64,000 nucleotides of DNA from Salarchaeum japonicum (GCF_020614395.1 NZ_CP085324.1:62001-126000); one strand, 5' to 3'. Shown: positions 8,629 to 18,099, numbered from the stretch's first letter. Program-made: numbers and translations. Notes: generated from the letters alone by a model not told the origin.

Positions 8629-9708
8629 ATGTCGTCGTACGACCGCGCGGTGAAGACGTTCCTCAAGTACCAGCACGTGTTCGTGTTCACCGCGCCGCTC
8701 CTCTTCATCGCGGGCGTCGTCGGGTTCGCGCCGACCGGTGACGCGGGCGGCACGGGCTACTGGCTCGAATACTGGTGGCTGTTCCCGTTCTTCCTGCTCG
8801 GCGCGACCATCGTCAACACCGTCGGCATCAGTGGGTCGGCGCTGTTCGTGCCGTTCCTCATCTTCGTCTTCCCCCTGCTCGCGCACCCGCTCGAACCGGA
8901 GACGCTCGTGAAGGTCGGCCTCATCAGCGAGGCGTTCGGCTTATCGAGTTCGTCCATCGCGTTCATCCGGTACGGACTCGTAGACCGCCGGCTCGCGCTC
9001 TCGCTCGTGCTCGGCGGCATCCCGTTCGTCGTCGGCGGCGCGCTCCTCTCCTTCGTCATCCCCGAGTGGGTGTTCCACGGCCTGCTCGCGCTCGCGCTGT
9101 TCGCGGCGTCCTACCTCCTGTTCCGCATCGACCTCGCGCACGGCGACGAATCCGAGGGCGAGGCGGCGACCGACGGCGGCCACCCCGGCGATGACGAGGC
9201 ACTCCCGGACGACAGCGACAAACTCGGCCCCGCGGGCGTCCGCACGGACGACGAGGGCCAGGTGACGCGGGTCGACCGCGACGGCGAGGACTACCGGTAC
9301 TCGCGCTCCGGCTACCTCGAACGGTTCGGCACGTACAGCGTCGGCGGCGTCTTCCAGGGGCTCGCCGGGTTCGGCATCGGCGAACTCGGCATCATCTCGA
9401 TGCTCCGCACCGAGGTGCCGGTGCGGGTCGCCATCGGCACGAACCACATCGTCGTCGCCACCACGGCCATCATCGCGTCGCTCGTCCACGTGTTCGGCGG
9501 CGGGCTGGTCGGCGGGCACTCGCTCAGCCTCGCCTCGACGCCGTGGAACATGGTCGTGTTCACGGTGCCGGCGACGGTGACGGGCGGCCAGATCGCGCCC
9601 TACGTCTCCGCGGCGCTCGACACGGACACCATCAAGTCGGGCGTCGGCGGCCTGTTCGCGATAATCGCCGTCGCCCTCTTCGTGATGGCGTCCGGAGGTG
9701 TCATCTGA
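8629..9708 (+). CDS. TauE/SafE family sulfite/anion exporter-like permease
   Basis: Membrane permease of 359 residues with about eight hydrophobic segments in two related halves. Glycine-rich NTVGISGSALFVPFL in the first half and FQGLAGFGIGELG...VPVRVAIGTNHIVVA in the second are typical of the TauE/SafE (DUF81) family, which moves sulfite, sulfoacetate or related organic anions. A long acidic cytoplasmic-type loop (about residues 168-225, rich in Asp/Glu) separates the halves. Its stop overlaps the start of a universal stress protein (TGATG), an arrangement that suggests co-expression. The substrate is inferred only at family level. Confidence 0.88.
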   Translation: MSSYDRAVKTFLKYQHVFVFTAPLLFIAGVVGFAPTGDAGGTGYWLEYWWLFPFFLLGATIVNTVGISGSALFVPFLIFVFPLLAHPLEPETLVKVGLISEAFGLSSSSIAFIRYGLVDRRLALSLVLGGIPFVVGGALLSFVIPEWVFHGLLALALFAASYLLFRIDLAHGDESEGEAATDGGHPGDDEALPDDSDKLGPAGVRTDDEGQVTRVDRDGEDYRYSRSGYLERFGTYSVGGVFQGLAGFGIGELGIISMLRTEVPVRVAIGTNHIVVATTAIIASLVHVFGGGLVGGHSLSLASTPWNMVVFTVPATVTGGQIAPYVSAALDTDTIKSGVGGLFAIIAVALFVMASGGVI

Positions 9709-10145
9709 TGTACGACGACATCCTCCTCCCGACGGACAACAGCGCGGGCACGGCGGCGGCGGTGACGCACGCGAGCGAACTCGCCTCGACGTACGACGCG
9801 ACGGTGCACGTGCTCGCCGTGATGGACACCCGGAACCGCTTCGAGAGTCCGAGCAGCGGCATCGCGTCCGACGCCTGGGACGACGCGGAGCGCGAACGCG
9901 CCGAGGACGCCGTCGCGGAGACGGCCGCGATGCTCCCCGAGCGCGTCGAAATCGAGGAGGTCGTGCGGAGCGGCGTCCCCCGCACCGTCATCCTGGAGTA
10001 CGCCGAGGACGCGGGCGTGGACATGATAGTGATGGGGACGCACGGACGCACGGGGCTCGACCACTACCTCATCGGGAGCGTCACGGAGAAAGTAGTTCGG
10101 CGCGCGCCGGTTCCGGTCGTGAGCGTCCGACCGAGCGACGACTAG
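9708..10145 (+). CDS. Universal stress protein, UspA family
   Basis: 145-residue single-domain Usp. It starts MYDDILLPTDNSAGT (strand 1 plus the first nucleotide-binding residues) and carries the ATP-binding type motif GTHGRTGLDHYLIGSVTEKV, matching G-x2-G-x9-G-S/T. It is therefore probably an ATP-binding Usp. Start overlaps the permease stop, so it is in the same operon; such Usp partners of transporters are often regulatory. The 3' end overlaps the convergent gene at 10142 by a CTAG. Confidence 0.93.
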   Translation: MYDDILLPTDNSAGTAAAVTHASELASTYDATVHVLAVMDTRNRFESPSSGIASDAWDDAERERAEDAVAETAAMLPERVEIEEVVRSGVPRTVILEYAEDAGVDMIVMGTHGRTGLDHYLIGSVTEKVVRRAPVPVVSVRPSDD

Positions 10146-10333
10146 TTCTCGTAGACGTTCGCCTGCTGTTCGACGTACCGACCCGGCCACTCGCGGACGT
10201 GCGTCCGGAGGCGCTCGTAGACGCGCCAGAGCGCGTCGAGCGGCGTCGGTCGGTCGTCCGTTTCGTCCGTCACGTCCGGCGGGCGCGGGACGTCCGCGCC
10301 CACGGCGTCGGAGGAACTGTCGTCGAAACTCAT
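10142..10333 (-). CDS. conserved small acidic haloarchaeal protein
   Basis: 63-residue protein beginning MSFDDSSSDAVG. The N-terminal half is acidic and disordered; the C-terminal half (PLDALWRVYERLRTHVREWP) is a likely amphipathic helix. A TATA-like atttatt (10361-10368, minus orientation) lies about 31 nt before the ATG at 10333, which favours this start over the one at 10342. Function unknown. It faces and overlaps the usp gene. Confidence 0.6.
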   Translation of the reverse strand: MSFDDSSSDAVGADVPRPPDVTDETDDRPTPLDALWRVYERLRTHVREWPGRYVEQQANVYEN

Positions 10334-10468
10334 CACACCCACCTATTATTCATGATAGACAATAAATGCCGTGGGTGGGGTCGCGGTCGCTATCGGCGCG
10401 GCCGGACGGCGGACGCGACGCTGTCGCGGACGGACGGCGGTGAAAACGGGAGTGGAGGACGGTGAGGG

Positions 10469-11557
10469 TTACTGGCGTTCTGCTTCCGCGAAGTCGGCCT
10501 CGTAGTCGTCGATGCCGATGAGTTCGCGCGTCTCCGCGTCGAAGTCGAGGCTCTCCAGGCCGGTGCCGGATTCGACGCCGCCGGAGAGGTGAGTGCCGTA
10601 CCGGCCCACCAGACTCGTGAGTTCCTGGGGGATGACGAAGGTCGTGGAGGGCGAGCGGCCGATGGCTTCGAGGGATTCCATGCCGCGTTCGACGATGGCG
10701 CGTTCGCCCATCGACTCCGCCGAGCGCGCGCGGAGGACGGTGGCGACGGCGTCGCCCTGGGCTTCGAGAATCTGGCTCTGTTTCGACCCCTGCGCGCGGA
10801 TGATGGCGGCCTGCTTGTCGCCCTGCGCGGTCTCGATGGCGGACTGGCGTTCGCCCTGCGCTTCGAGAATCATCGCGCGGCGGCGGCGCTCCGCGGACGC
10901 CTGCTGTTCCATCGCGCTCACGACGCCCTGACTCGGCATCACCGTCTGCACCTCGACGCCCTCGATGCGGACGCCCCACGCGTCGGTGGGCTCCGCGAGC
11001 TCGTCGTCGATGCGCTGATTGATGGTGTCCCGGCGGGAGAGCGTGTCGTCCAGTTCCATGTCGCCGATGACGGCGCGGAGCGTCGTCTGCGCGAGCGACG
11101 CGGTGGCGTTCCGGTAGTCCTCGATTTCGAGGAACGCGCGCTCGGCGTCCATCACGCGGACGTAGACGACGGCGTCGGCGTGGACGGGCGAGTTGTCGCG
11201 CGTGATGGCGTCCTGCTGGGGGACGTCGAGGGTCTGCGTCCGCATGTCGAACGCGTACGTGTGGGAGACGAACGGCGGGACGACGTGGATGCCGGGGTCG
11301 AGTAAGCCCCTGTATTCGCCGAAGACGGTGAGCGCGGCTTTCTCGTAGGCCTGCACGACTTCGACGGAGGCGGTGACGGTGGCGGCGGCGAGCACGAGGA
11401 GGAGCGCGCCCGCGGCGTACAGCGGCGAAAGGATGGAGAAGAGGACGGCGGCGAGGGCGAGCACGGCGAGCGCTCCGAGGACGCCGACGAGGCGGCGGGG
11501 GAGGCCGCCGGCGGTGAGCCGGCCGAGCTGGTAGAACAGGTCGTCGCGTCCGCTCAT
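10469..11557 (-). CDS. SPFH/Band 7 (stomatin-like) membrane protein
   Basis: 362 residues: two adjacent N-terminal hydrophobic segments (about 20-65), an SPFH domain (about 70-220, including YEKAALTVFGEYRGLLDPGIHVVPPF), and an Ala/Glu/Gln-rich coiled coil (about 225-285, QQASAERRRRAMILEAQGERQ) typical of oligomerising stomatins. Such proteins form membrane scaffolds and often control membrane proteases; no NfeD partner gene is adjacent here. Start at 11557 is supported by a minus-strand TATA-like ctttatg (about 11581-11588) 28 nt upstream; the in-frame ATG at 11626 would run into the nrdA promoter. Confidence 0.92.
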   Translation of the reverse strand: MSGRDDLFYQLGRLTAGGLPRRLVGVLGALAVLALAAVLFSILSPLYAAGALLLVLAAATVTASVEVVQAYEKAALTVFGEYRGLLDPGIHVVPPFVSHTYAFDMRTQTLDVPQQDAITRDNSPVHADAVVYVRVMDAERAFLEIEDYRNATASLAQTTLRAVIGDMELDDTLSRRDTINQRIDDELAEPTDAWGVRIEGVEVQTVMPSQGVVSAMEQQASAERRRRAMILEAQGERQSAIETAQGDKQAAIIRAQGSKQSQILEAQGDAVATVLRARSAESMGERAIVERGMESLEAIGRSPSTTFVIPQELTSLVGRYGTHLSGGVESGTGLESLDFDAETRELIGIDDYEADFAEAERQ

Positions 11558-11607
11558 GTGTGGTGGTTCGCCACGAGTGACATAAAGCCACGGCACGCAC
11601 GTTAAAC

Positions 11608-11620
11608 TGTACTTTATCTT
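11608..11620 (+). promoter_or_regulatory. TATA box upstream of nrdA
   Basis: ctgtactttatct is centred near 11615. By the spacing seen elsewhere in the window, transcription would start near 11641, leaving an unusually long leader of about 120 nt before the nrdA ATG. A different ATG (11644) sits almost exactly at that predicted start. Confidence 0.5.
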
Positions 11621-11725
11621 GTGCAAGTGTGTTGGAAAACCTTATGTCGGTTCCGGCGCACTACATCGAGTACGCCCGACGCGCCGAATCCGTCGGGAGC
11701 GACCGAACAGCCGCCCTTCTCCGGG

Positions 11726-11740
11726 AGCGACAGCTCCGGC
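11726..11740 (+). other. hairpin in the nrdA leader
   Basis: ggagc-gaca-gctcc forms a 5-bp stem with a 4-nt loop inside the predicted 5' untranslated region of nrdA. No known riboswitch class was recognised. Confidence 0.3.
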
Positions 11741-11761
11741 CAGCGGCGGCACTCACCACAC

Positions 11762-14161
11762 ATGAGCCAGCAACACCAGACCGCGACCGTATCGCTCCGC
11801 GCGGTGCTCGACCGCGCCCGCGACGGCCACGAGGACGCCATCGACGACGCCACCGCGAGCGACCTCGTCGCCGCCGCCGAACGCAACAGCTACGCCGACG
11901 CCAGCGCGCGCGAACAGTACGACGCCCTCACCGACACGCTCACCGCGCGCATCGACCGCGACCCCGCCTACGACGCCGTCGCCGCGCGCGTCCAGCGCGA
12001 ACGCGACCGCCGCGAACGCCTCGACGACCCCACCAGCGACGCCGCGTACCGCGAGTCCCTCGTCGACGGTATCGAGCGCGGCGTCGCCGCGGACATCCTG
12101 GACGAGCGCATGCTCACCTACGACCTCGACGCGCTCGCCGACTCCCTGGAACTCGACCGCGACGACCGCCTCGACTACACCGCGATGGACACCCTCTACC
12201 AGCGGTACTTCCTCCGAGACGACGACTCTCCAATCGAACTCCCGCAGACGTTCTGGATGCGGGTCGCGATGGGCGTCGCGCTCCGCGAGGACGAGGGCGA
12301 CCGGCAGGCGTACGCCGAGGAGTTCTACGACATGCTCTCCACCCTGCGGTTCGTCCACTCCACGCCCACGCTCTTCCACGCCGGCACCACGCACGCCCAG
12401 CTCTCCTCGTGCTACCTCACCACCATCCCCGACGACCTGGACGGGATCTTCGAAGGCTACCACGAGCACGCGAAGCTCTCGAAGTGGTCGGGCGGCCTCG
12501 GGAACGACTGGACGCCCGTCCGCGCCACCGGCGCGGAAATTTCCTCCACTGGCGTCGAGTCCACTGGCGTCGTCCCCTTCCTCAAGATTTCGAACGACGT
12601 GACGGGGGCCATCAACCGCTCCGGGAAACGCCGGGGCGCGGCCGCCGCCTACCTCGCGTGCTGGCACCTCGACTTCCCGGACTTCCTCGACCTCCGGCGG
12701 AACACCGGGGACGAGCGCCGCCGCACCCACGACCTCAACACCGCCGCGTGGGTGCCCGACCTCTTCATGGAACGCGTCCAGAACGACGGCGAGTGGACGC
12801 TGTTCTCCCCCGACGAGGTTCCCGACCTCCACGAGACCTACGGCCAGGAGTTCGTCGAGAAGTACGAGGAGTACGAGCGCCTGGCGGACGCCGGGGAAAT
12901 CGAGAACTACGAGCGGCGGGACGCGAGCGACCTCTGGCGGACGATGCTCACCCGGCTGTTCGAGACCGGCCACCCCTGGATTACGTTCAAAGACCCCTGC
13001 AACGTCCGGTCGCCGCAGGACCACGCGGGCGTCGTGCGCTCCTCGAACCTCTGCACGGAAATCACGCTCAACACCTCCGAGGAGGAGACCGCGGTCTGCA
13101 ACCTCGGGTCGGTGAACCTCTCCCGGCACGTCACCGAGTCCGGCCTGGAGCGCGAGAAACTCCGGGAGACCATCGGGACGGCGATGCGGATGCTTGACAA
13201 CGTCGTCGATTTGAACTTCTATCCGAGCGAGAAGTCGGAGCGCTCGAACATGCGCCACCGGCCCGTCGGCTTGGGCGTGATGGGGTTCCACGACGCCCTG
13301 CTCACCCAGCGCGTCCCGATGAACTCCGCGGACGCGCTCGACTTCGCGGACCGCGCACAGGAGTTCGTCGCCTACCACGCCATCGAGTCCTCGACGGAGC
13401 TGGCGGCCGAGCGCGGCGCGTACGAGTCCTTCGAGGGGTCGAAGTGGAGCCGGGACATCCTCCCGCAGGACACGGTCGAACTCCTCGAAGAAGAGCGCGG
13501 CCGCGAGACACCCATCGAGGTCGAAGAACGCCTCGACTGGAGTCGGGTGCGGGAGAAGGTTAGCGAGTACGGGATGCGGAACTCGAACACGATGGCGGTC
13601 GCGCCCACCGCGACGATTTCGACCATCGCGGGCACGACGCCCTCCATCGAACCCGTCTACTCGAACCTCTACGTGAAGTCGAACATGAGCGGGGACTTCA
13701 CGCGCGTCAACACCCACCTCGTCGAAGACCTGAAAGAACGGGGGCTGTGGACGGACGAACTCCGCGACAAGCTCACCTACCACGACGGCTCGGTGCAGGA
13801 GATAGACGAGGTGCCGGACAGCCTGCAAGAGCTCTACCGGACGGCGTTCGAAATCGACCCGCGTCACCAGCTCCGGCTGTCGGCGGAGCGCGCGACCTGG
13901 ATAGACCAGAGTCAGTCCCACAACGTCTTCTTCCCCTCGACGGACGGGAGTAAGCTGGACGACGTGTACACGACCGCGTGGGAGCTGGGGTTGAAGACGA
14001 CGTACTACCTCCGCACGCTCGGCGCGAGCCAGATAGAGAAGTCCACGCTCGACATGACGGAGTACGACGACACCCAGTTCCGGGGCGACGACAGCGACGA
14101 CGATGACGAGGGGAACAGCCTGCCGAGCGTCGAGGATCCGACCTGCGAGGCCTGTCAGTAA
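11762..14161 (+). CDS. nrdA: Ribonucleoside-diphosphate reductase, alpha (large) subunit
   Basis: Catalytic R1 subunit converting ribonucleoside diphosphates to deoxyribonucleotides, 799 residues. The catalytic cysteines are visible: one in QLSSCYL (about 217), the thiyl-radical Cys with its Asn and Glu in SSNLCTEI (Cys about 431), and the partner Cys in AVCNLGSVNL (about 446). The C-terminal CEACQ provides the redox-active cysteine pair that reloads the site. The 'PTATIS' loop (about 616-621) is conserved. ATG 11762 is chosen because the upstream in-frame extension begins with GTG and has no family similarity. No clear N-terminal ATP-cone regulatory domain stands out. The stop overlaps nrdB (TAATG). 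Confidence 0.95.
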   Translation: MSQQHQTATVSLRAVLDRARDGHEDAIDDATASDLVAAAERNSYADASAREQYDALTDTLTARIDRDPAYDAVAARVQRERDRRERLDDPTSDAAYRESLVDGIERGVAADILDERMLTYDLDALADSLELDRDDRLDYTAMDTLYQRYFLRDDDSPIELPQTFWMRVAMGVALREDEGDRQAYAEEFYDMLSTLRFVHSTPTLFHAGTTHAQLSSCYLTTIPDDLDGIFEGYHEHAKLSKWSGGLGNDWTPVRATGAEISSTGVESTGVVPFLKISNDVTGAINRSGKRRGAAAAYLACWHLDFPDFLDLRRNTGDERRRTHDLNTAAWVPDLFMERVQNDGEWTLFSPDEVPDLHETYGQEFVEKYEEYERLADAGEIENYERRDASDLWRTMLTRLFETGHPWITFKDPCNVRSPQDHAGVVRSSNLCTEITLNTSEEETAVCNLGSVNLSRHVTESGLEREKLRETIGTAMRMLDNVVDLNFYPSEKSERSNMRHRPVGLGVMGFHDALLTQRVPMNSADALDFADRAQEFVAYHAIESSTELAAERGAYESFEGSKWSRDILPQDTVELLEEERGRETPIEVEERLDWSRVREKVSEYGMRNSNTMAVAPTATISTIAGTTPSIEPVYSNLYVKSNMSGDFTRVNTHLVEDLKERGLWTDELRDKLTYHDGSVQEIDEVPDSLQELYRTAFEIDPRHQLRLSAERATWIDQSQSHNVFFPSTDGSKLDDVYTTAWELGLKTTYYLRTLGASQIEKSTLDMTEYDDTQFRGDDSDDDDEGNSLPSVEDPTCEACQ

Positions 14162-15156
14162 TGCCCGTCATCAACACCGACAGCCAGCACGACCCGAACA
14201 AGATACTGCCCATCGACTACGACTGGGCGCGCGAGTACTACCAGCAGGGCGTCGCGAACAACTGGACGCCGGAGGAGGTGCCGATGCAGGACGACGTGTC
14301 CCAGTGGCGCGGCGACGCACTCAGCGACGCGGAACGCCAGCTCGTGGAGTGGAACCTCGGCTTTTTCTCCACGGCGGAGTCGCTCACGGCGAACAACCTC
14401 GTGCTCGCGGTGTACGAGCACGTCACCGCGCCGGAGTGCCGGCAGTACCTCCTCCGGCAGGCGTACGAGGAGGCCATCCACACGGACACCTTCATCTACT
14501 GCTGTGACAGCCTCGGGTTCGACCCGGACTACATGTACGGGATGTACGACCGCATCCCCGCCATCGAGGCGAAAGACGAGTTCGTCGTCGACCTGACGCG
14601 CGCGCTCGACCGAGACGACTTCACCATCGACAGCACGGACGACCTCCGGGAGTTCGTGCGCGACCTCGTGGGGTTCTACGTCGTGATGGAGGGCGTGTTC
14701 TTCTACGCGGGCTTCGCGATGATGCTCGCGCTGAAGCGCCAGGGGAAGATGGTGGGTATCGGCGAGCAGTTCGAGTACATCATGCGCGACGAGTCCCTCC
14801 ACCTGAACTTCGGCGTCGACCTCATCAATCAGATTCGGGACGAGAACCCCGGCGTCTGGACGGACGCGTTCGAGGACGAGGTCGAGGGGCTGATTCGGGA
14901 GGCCGTTGACCTCGAAGCGCGGTACGCGCGGGAGGCGTGCCCGGACGACGTGCTCGGGATGTCGAGCGAGCAGTTCGTGGAGTACGTCGAGTACATCGCG
15001 GACAGGCGGCTCCGCCAGCTCCGCATGGAGCCCGTGTTCGGCACGGAGAACCCGTTCCCGTGGATGGCAGAACAAGCGGACTTGAACAAGGAGAAGAACT
15101 TCTTCGAGTCCACGGTGACGGAGTACCAGTCCGGCGGTCAGTTGGACTGGGACTGA
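14161..15156 (+). CDS. nrdB: Ribonucleotide reductase beta subunit, class Ic-like (Phe at radical-Tyr site)
   Basis: R2 subunit, 331 residues. The di-metal ligands are E73 (FFSTAES), E104 and H107 (EEAIHTDTF), E177 (VVMEGVFF), E211 and H214 (RDESLHL). The first ligand is Glu rather than the Asp of E. coli R2, and the position four after the first His, where the radical Tyr lies in class Ia, is F111. Every spacing equals that of Chlamydia trachomatis R2 (E89, E120, H123, F127, E193, E227, H230) with a constant offset of 16, including W35, Y113, Y206 and C-terminal Y322 (W51, Y129, Y222, Y338). A Mn/Fe cofactor is therefore inferred. It forms an operon with nrdA, and its 3' end overlaps the convergent thioesterase gene by 19 bp. 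Confidence 0.95.
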   Translation: MPVINTDSQHDPNKILPIDYDWAREYYQQGVANNWTPEEVPMQDDVSQWRGDALSDAERQLVEWNLGFFSTAESLTANNLVLAVYEHVTAPECRQYLLRQAYEEAIHTDTFIYCCDSLGFDPDYMYGMYDRIPAIEAKDEFVVDLTRALDRDDFTIDSTDDLREFVRDLVGFYVVMEGVFFYAGFAMMLALKRQGKMVGIGEQFEYIMRDESLHLNFGVDLINQIRDENPGVWTDAFEDEVEGLIREAVDLEARYAREACPDDVLGMSSEQFVEYVEYIADRRLRQLRMEPVFGTENPFPWMAEQADLNKEKNFFESTVTEYQSGGQLDWD

Positions 15157-15614
15157 ATCGCCTCCCGGCGCTCGCGGCGTTCGCGGAGCGCGTCGGCGCG
15201 CAGTTCGGCTTCCTCGTCCGTCGGCGTCGCCACGTCCGGGACGCTCGCGGGGTTCTCGTCGTCGTCGAGCGCGACGAACGTGAAAAAGGAACTCGTCGTG
15301 TCCCGTTTCTCGCGTTCGCTGGGGCGCTCCGCGCTCACGTCCACCTTCACGTCGAGGCTGGACGCGCCGGTGTCGAAGACGTAGCCGCGAACCGTCACGA
15401 TGTCGCCGAGGTCGATGGGCGCGAGGAAGTCCACGTGGTCCATGGAGGCGGTGACGACCTGCCGGCGGGCGAACCGCCGGCCCGTAATCGCGCCGCAGAT
15501 GTCCATCCAGTGGAGGACTGCGCCGCCGAGCGCGCGCCCGAGGTTGTTCGTCTGGTTCGGCATGAGAATCTCGCTGCGTTCGGTGTAGGAGTCGAAGAGC
15601 GGAACCGAGTCCAT
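15138..15614 (-). CDS. Acyl-CoA thioesterase, hotdog fold
   Basis: 158-residue YciA/BACH-like thioesterase that would hydrolyse acyl-CoA. Characteristic features are MPNQTNNLGRALGGAVLHWMD (the N...G.....G..L.W.D motif with the catalytic Asp) and the following VTASMDHVDFLAPIDLGD strand. The C-terminal ~50 residues are charged. ATG 15614 is preferred because upstream in-frame sequence is unrelated. The AT-rich stretch 15640-15685 upstream holds its probable promoter. Its last 19 bp overlap the end of nrdB on the other strand. Confidence 0.9.
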   Translation of the reverse strand: MDSVPLFDSYTERSEILMPNQTNNLGRALGGAVLHWMDICGAITGRRFARRQVVTASMDHVDFLAPIDLGDIVTVRGYVFDTGASSLDVKVDVSAERPSEREKRDTTSSFFTFVALDDDENPASVPDVATPTDEEAELRADALRERRERREAIQSQSN

Positions 15615-15777
15615 ACGCGTTCGGGGACGCCCACCCCAGTAAAACAACTAGGTTTGAATTAGTGTAAGTAGGTTTTATTATTGGTGAGCGTGTAGCGAAC
15701 ACCGGCGGCGACCTCCTCCCCGTTCGCCGCCACCGACGCGGCCACTGTCCCCTCCGCACCCCGGCCGCGTCCCCTTC

Positions 15778-17514
15778 TCAGAGCCGGCGCGCGAGCGTCT
15801 CCGCCGTCGCCTCGCCGACGCCCTCGACGCCGCGGAGTTCCTCTTCGGACGCCCCGCGCACGCCCTCGACGCTCCCGAACCGCCGGAGGAGGCGCTTGCG
15901 GAGTTCCGGGCCGATGCCCTCGACGTCGTCCAGCGCGGTCGAAACGTCGTCGCGGAGGCTCTGGTGGTACTGGACGGCGAAGCGGTGGGCCTCGTCCCGG
16001 ACGCGCTGGAGGACGTGCAACTGAGGGGCGTCGCCCGGCCAGTCGTACGAGCGGTCGGGCGCGACCACGACCTCCTCCTGCTTCGCCAGCGCTACTATCG
16101 GAACCTCCCAGCCGGTCTCGTCGAGCGCGTCGAGCGCGGCGTCGAGTTGCCCGCGGCCGCCGTCGATGAGGACGAGGTCGGGGTCGGGGCGGTCGTCCTC
16201 GCCGGCGAGCGCGCGTTCGGCGCGCCAGCGGACGAGCCGCCGCATGTTCGCGTAGTCGTCGTTCTCCTCGGTGAGCTTCTTCCGCCGGTAATCGGATTTC
16301 TCGGGGCGGCCCTCGACGAACGTCACGTCGCTCCCGACGACGGATTTGCCCTGCGCGTGGCTCACGTCGAACCCCTCGATGCGCGTCGGGCGGGAGATGC
16401 CGAGGGCGTCCGCGAGCGCGCCGAGTTCGTCCCGGCCGCCGGCGCGCCGGTGGGCGTTCTTCAGCGCGAGGTCTACCAGGGTCGCTTCGCGGCCCGCGCC
16501 GGGCACGCGCACGTCCACGCCCTCCGCGTCCAGCCACGCGTCCAGGTCGGGGTCGTCGGGGTCTTCCGGGAGGAGGAGGGCGTCCGGGAGGTCGCGCTCG
16601 GCGTAGTACTGCGGGACGAACGCGGCGAGCACGGCCGCGACGCGGTCTTCGCCCTCGGGGGCGTCCACGCGGTGCTGGTCGCGCTCCACGAGCTGGCCGT
16701 CCTCCGCGTGCAACCGCGCGACGGTCGCGCTGTCCCCCTCGATGACGGCACCGAGCACGTCCACGTGGCGCTCGTGGCCGTGGCCGGCGACGGCCTCCCC
16801 GCCGCCGCCGTGGAACGCCCGCACGGCGTCCAGTCGGTCGCGGAGGTTCGCCGCGCGCTCGAACTCCTCGCGGTCCGCCGCCTCGGTCATCGCGCGCTCG
16901 ATCGGGTCGGCGAGAATCCCGGTTTCGCCCTCGAAGAAGCGCTTCACCGCGTCAGCATCGGAGACGTAGTCCTCGCGGCTGATTTCGCCCGTGCAGGGCG
17001 CGGTGCACAGGCCGATGTCGTGGTCGAGGCAGGGGCGGTCGCGGTTCGAGAACTTGTGGTCGGAACAGCCCCGCACGCCGTACTGCTCGCGGACGGCCTT
17101 CACCACCGTCTCGACGCGCGATTTGTCGGTGTAGGGGCCGTAGGCGGTCGCGCCCTCGTCGGGGTCGCGCGTGATTTCGATGCGGGGGTAGTCGTGGTCG
17201 GTGAACTGCACCAGCGGGTAGGACTTGTCGTCCTTCAGGCGGACGTTGTACCGGGGCTGGTGGCGCTTGATGAGGTTCGCTTCGAGGAGGAGCGCCTGCG
17301 TCTCGGTGTCCGTCACCGCGAAGTCGAGGGCGCTCGCGCGCTCGACCATGCGGGCGATGCGGTCGCTCCGCGGGTCGGCGTAGGAGCGCACGCGCGAACG
17401 CAAATCCACGGCCTTCCCGACGTAGAGCACGACCCCGTCCTCGGTGAGGAACTGGTAGACGCCGGGGTCGGCGGGGAGGTCGCGGGCGCGCTCGCGCACC
17501 TGACTCGCGTCCAT
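15778..17514 (-). CDS. uvrC: UvrABC system protein C
   Basis: Dual-incision nuclease of nucleotide excision repair, 578 residues. GIY-YIG domain at about 13-90 ([11 protein letters not shown]...VLYVGKA), a Cys-containing middle (CSDHKF...[13 protein letters not shown]), UVR motif for UvrB contact (about 205-230), the RNase H-like second nuclease ([10 protein letters not shown] near 380; [13 protein letters not shown] near 450; [11 protein letters not shown] near 510), and tandem helix-hairpin-helix motifs at the C-terminus (about 530-578). ATG 17514 follows a GTG; the ATG is taken. It lies apart from uvrB but in the same window. Confidence 0.96.
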   Translation of the reverse strand: MDASQVRERARDLPADPGVYQFLTEDGVVLYVGKAVDLRSRVRSYADPRSDRIARMVERASALDFAVTDTETQALLLEANLIKRHQPRYNVRLKDDKSYPLVQFTDHDYPRIEITRDPDEGATAYGPYTDKSRVETVVKAVREQYGVRGCSDHKFSNRDRPCLDHDIGLCTAPCTGEISREDYVSDADAVKRFFEGETGILADPIERAMTEAADREEFERAANLRDRLDAVRAFHGGGGEAVAGHGHERHVDVLGAVIEGDSATVARLHAEDGQLVERDQHRVDAPEGEDRVAAVLAAFVPQYYAERDLPDALLLPEDPDDPDLDAWLDAEGVDVRVPGAGREATLVDLALKNAHRRAGGRDELGALADALGISRPTRIEGFDVSHAQGKSVVGSDVTFVEGRPEKSDYRRKKLTEENDDYANMRRLVRWRAERALAGEDDRPDPDLVLIDGGRGQLDAALDALDETGWEVPIVALAKQEEVVVAPDRSYDWPGDAPQLHVLQRVRDEAHRFAVQYHQSLRDDVSTALDDVEGIGPELRKRLLRRFGSVEGVRGASEEELRGVEGVGEATAETLARRL

Positions 17515-17541
17515 CACCCGAAGTTTGGCGCTCGCGGGGTT

Positions 17542-18099
17542 TCAGTCGAGCGCTTCCAGAACCCGTCCCGCGGTCTCGGCGTCCGCGTCGGGCGCGGGAA
17601 CGCGGAGTTCGTCGCCGCCGTACGTCTCCACGACGAGCGCCCGCGAGCGAGAGCGGAGGTAGCGCGCGAACCCGAGTGCGGCGAGCAGGGCGGTGAGGCC
17701 GCCGAGGGCGACGAGCGCGTCGTCGAAGTACCGCGCGAACAGCGCGACCATCGAGAGCACCTGCACGAGCGACCCGACGCCGACCTCGCGCGCGGTGCCG
17801 GTCGCGCCCGTCACGGAGTCCGCGATGCCGTCGAGCGAGAACAGCGTCCCGGCGGCGAACAGGAAGAGGGCGAACGCGGTCTGCCGGAGGCCGAAGCGGA
17901 GATGGCGGGTCGCGCCCGCCGTCTCCACGCGCACCGTCTCGACGTTCGGGCGGTCGGCGTACCGCACGCGCTCGCCGCTCCCGGTCGGCGTGAGCGCGAC
18001 GACGCGGTGCGTGGTGACGACGAGCGCGTTCGCGCCGCAGTCCACGCGCTCCACGACCGACTCGCCGTCGAACAACACCTCGGAGAGCGCGACGGACAT
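17542..18099 (-). CDS. membrane protein with PH-like N-terminus, unknown function
   Basis: 185 residues. The N-terminal ~55 residues (LFDGESVVERVDCGANALVVTTHRVVALTP-like, split here) resemble the bacterial PH domains that precede membrane segments. Two or three hydrophobic segments follow (about 72-92, 107-122, 128-148), and a C-terminal strand-rich piece ends at LEALD. ATG 18099 is preceded by a GTG. It is just upstream of uvrC on the same strand (27 nt), so the two may be co-transcribed. Function unknown. Confidence 0.7.
   Translation of the reverse strand: MSVALSEVLFDGESVVERVDCGANALVVTTHRVVALTPTGSGERVRYADRPNVETVRVETAGATRHLRFGLRQTAFALFLFAAGTLFSLDGIADSVTGATGTAREVGVGSLVQVLSMVALFARYFDDALVALGGLTALLAALGFARYLRSRSRALVVETYGGDELRVPAPDADAETAGRVLEALD

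Noticed and set aside
11641-11761. Cobalamin riboswitch before nrdA
   Set aside because: The enzyme has an NrdB partner, so it is class I; no B12-box-like sequence was seen.
11753-13921. 722-residue minus-strand frame opposite nrdA
   Set aside because: Antisense frame of a clear RNR gene, repetitive in Val/Arg/Glu.
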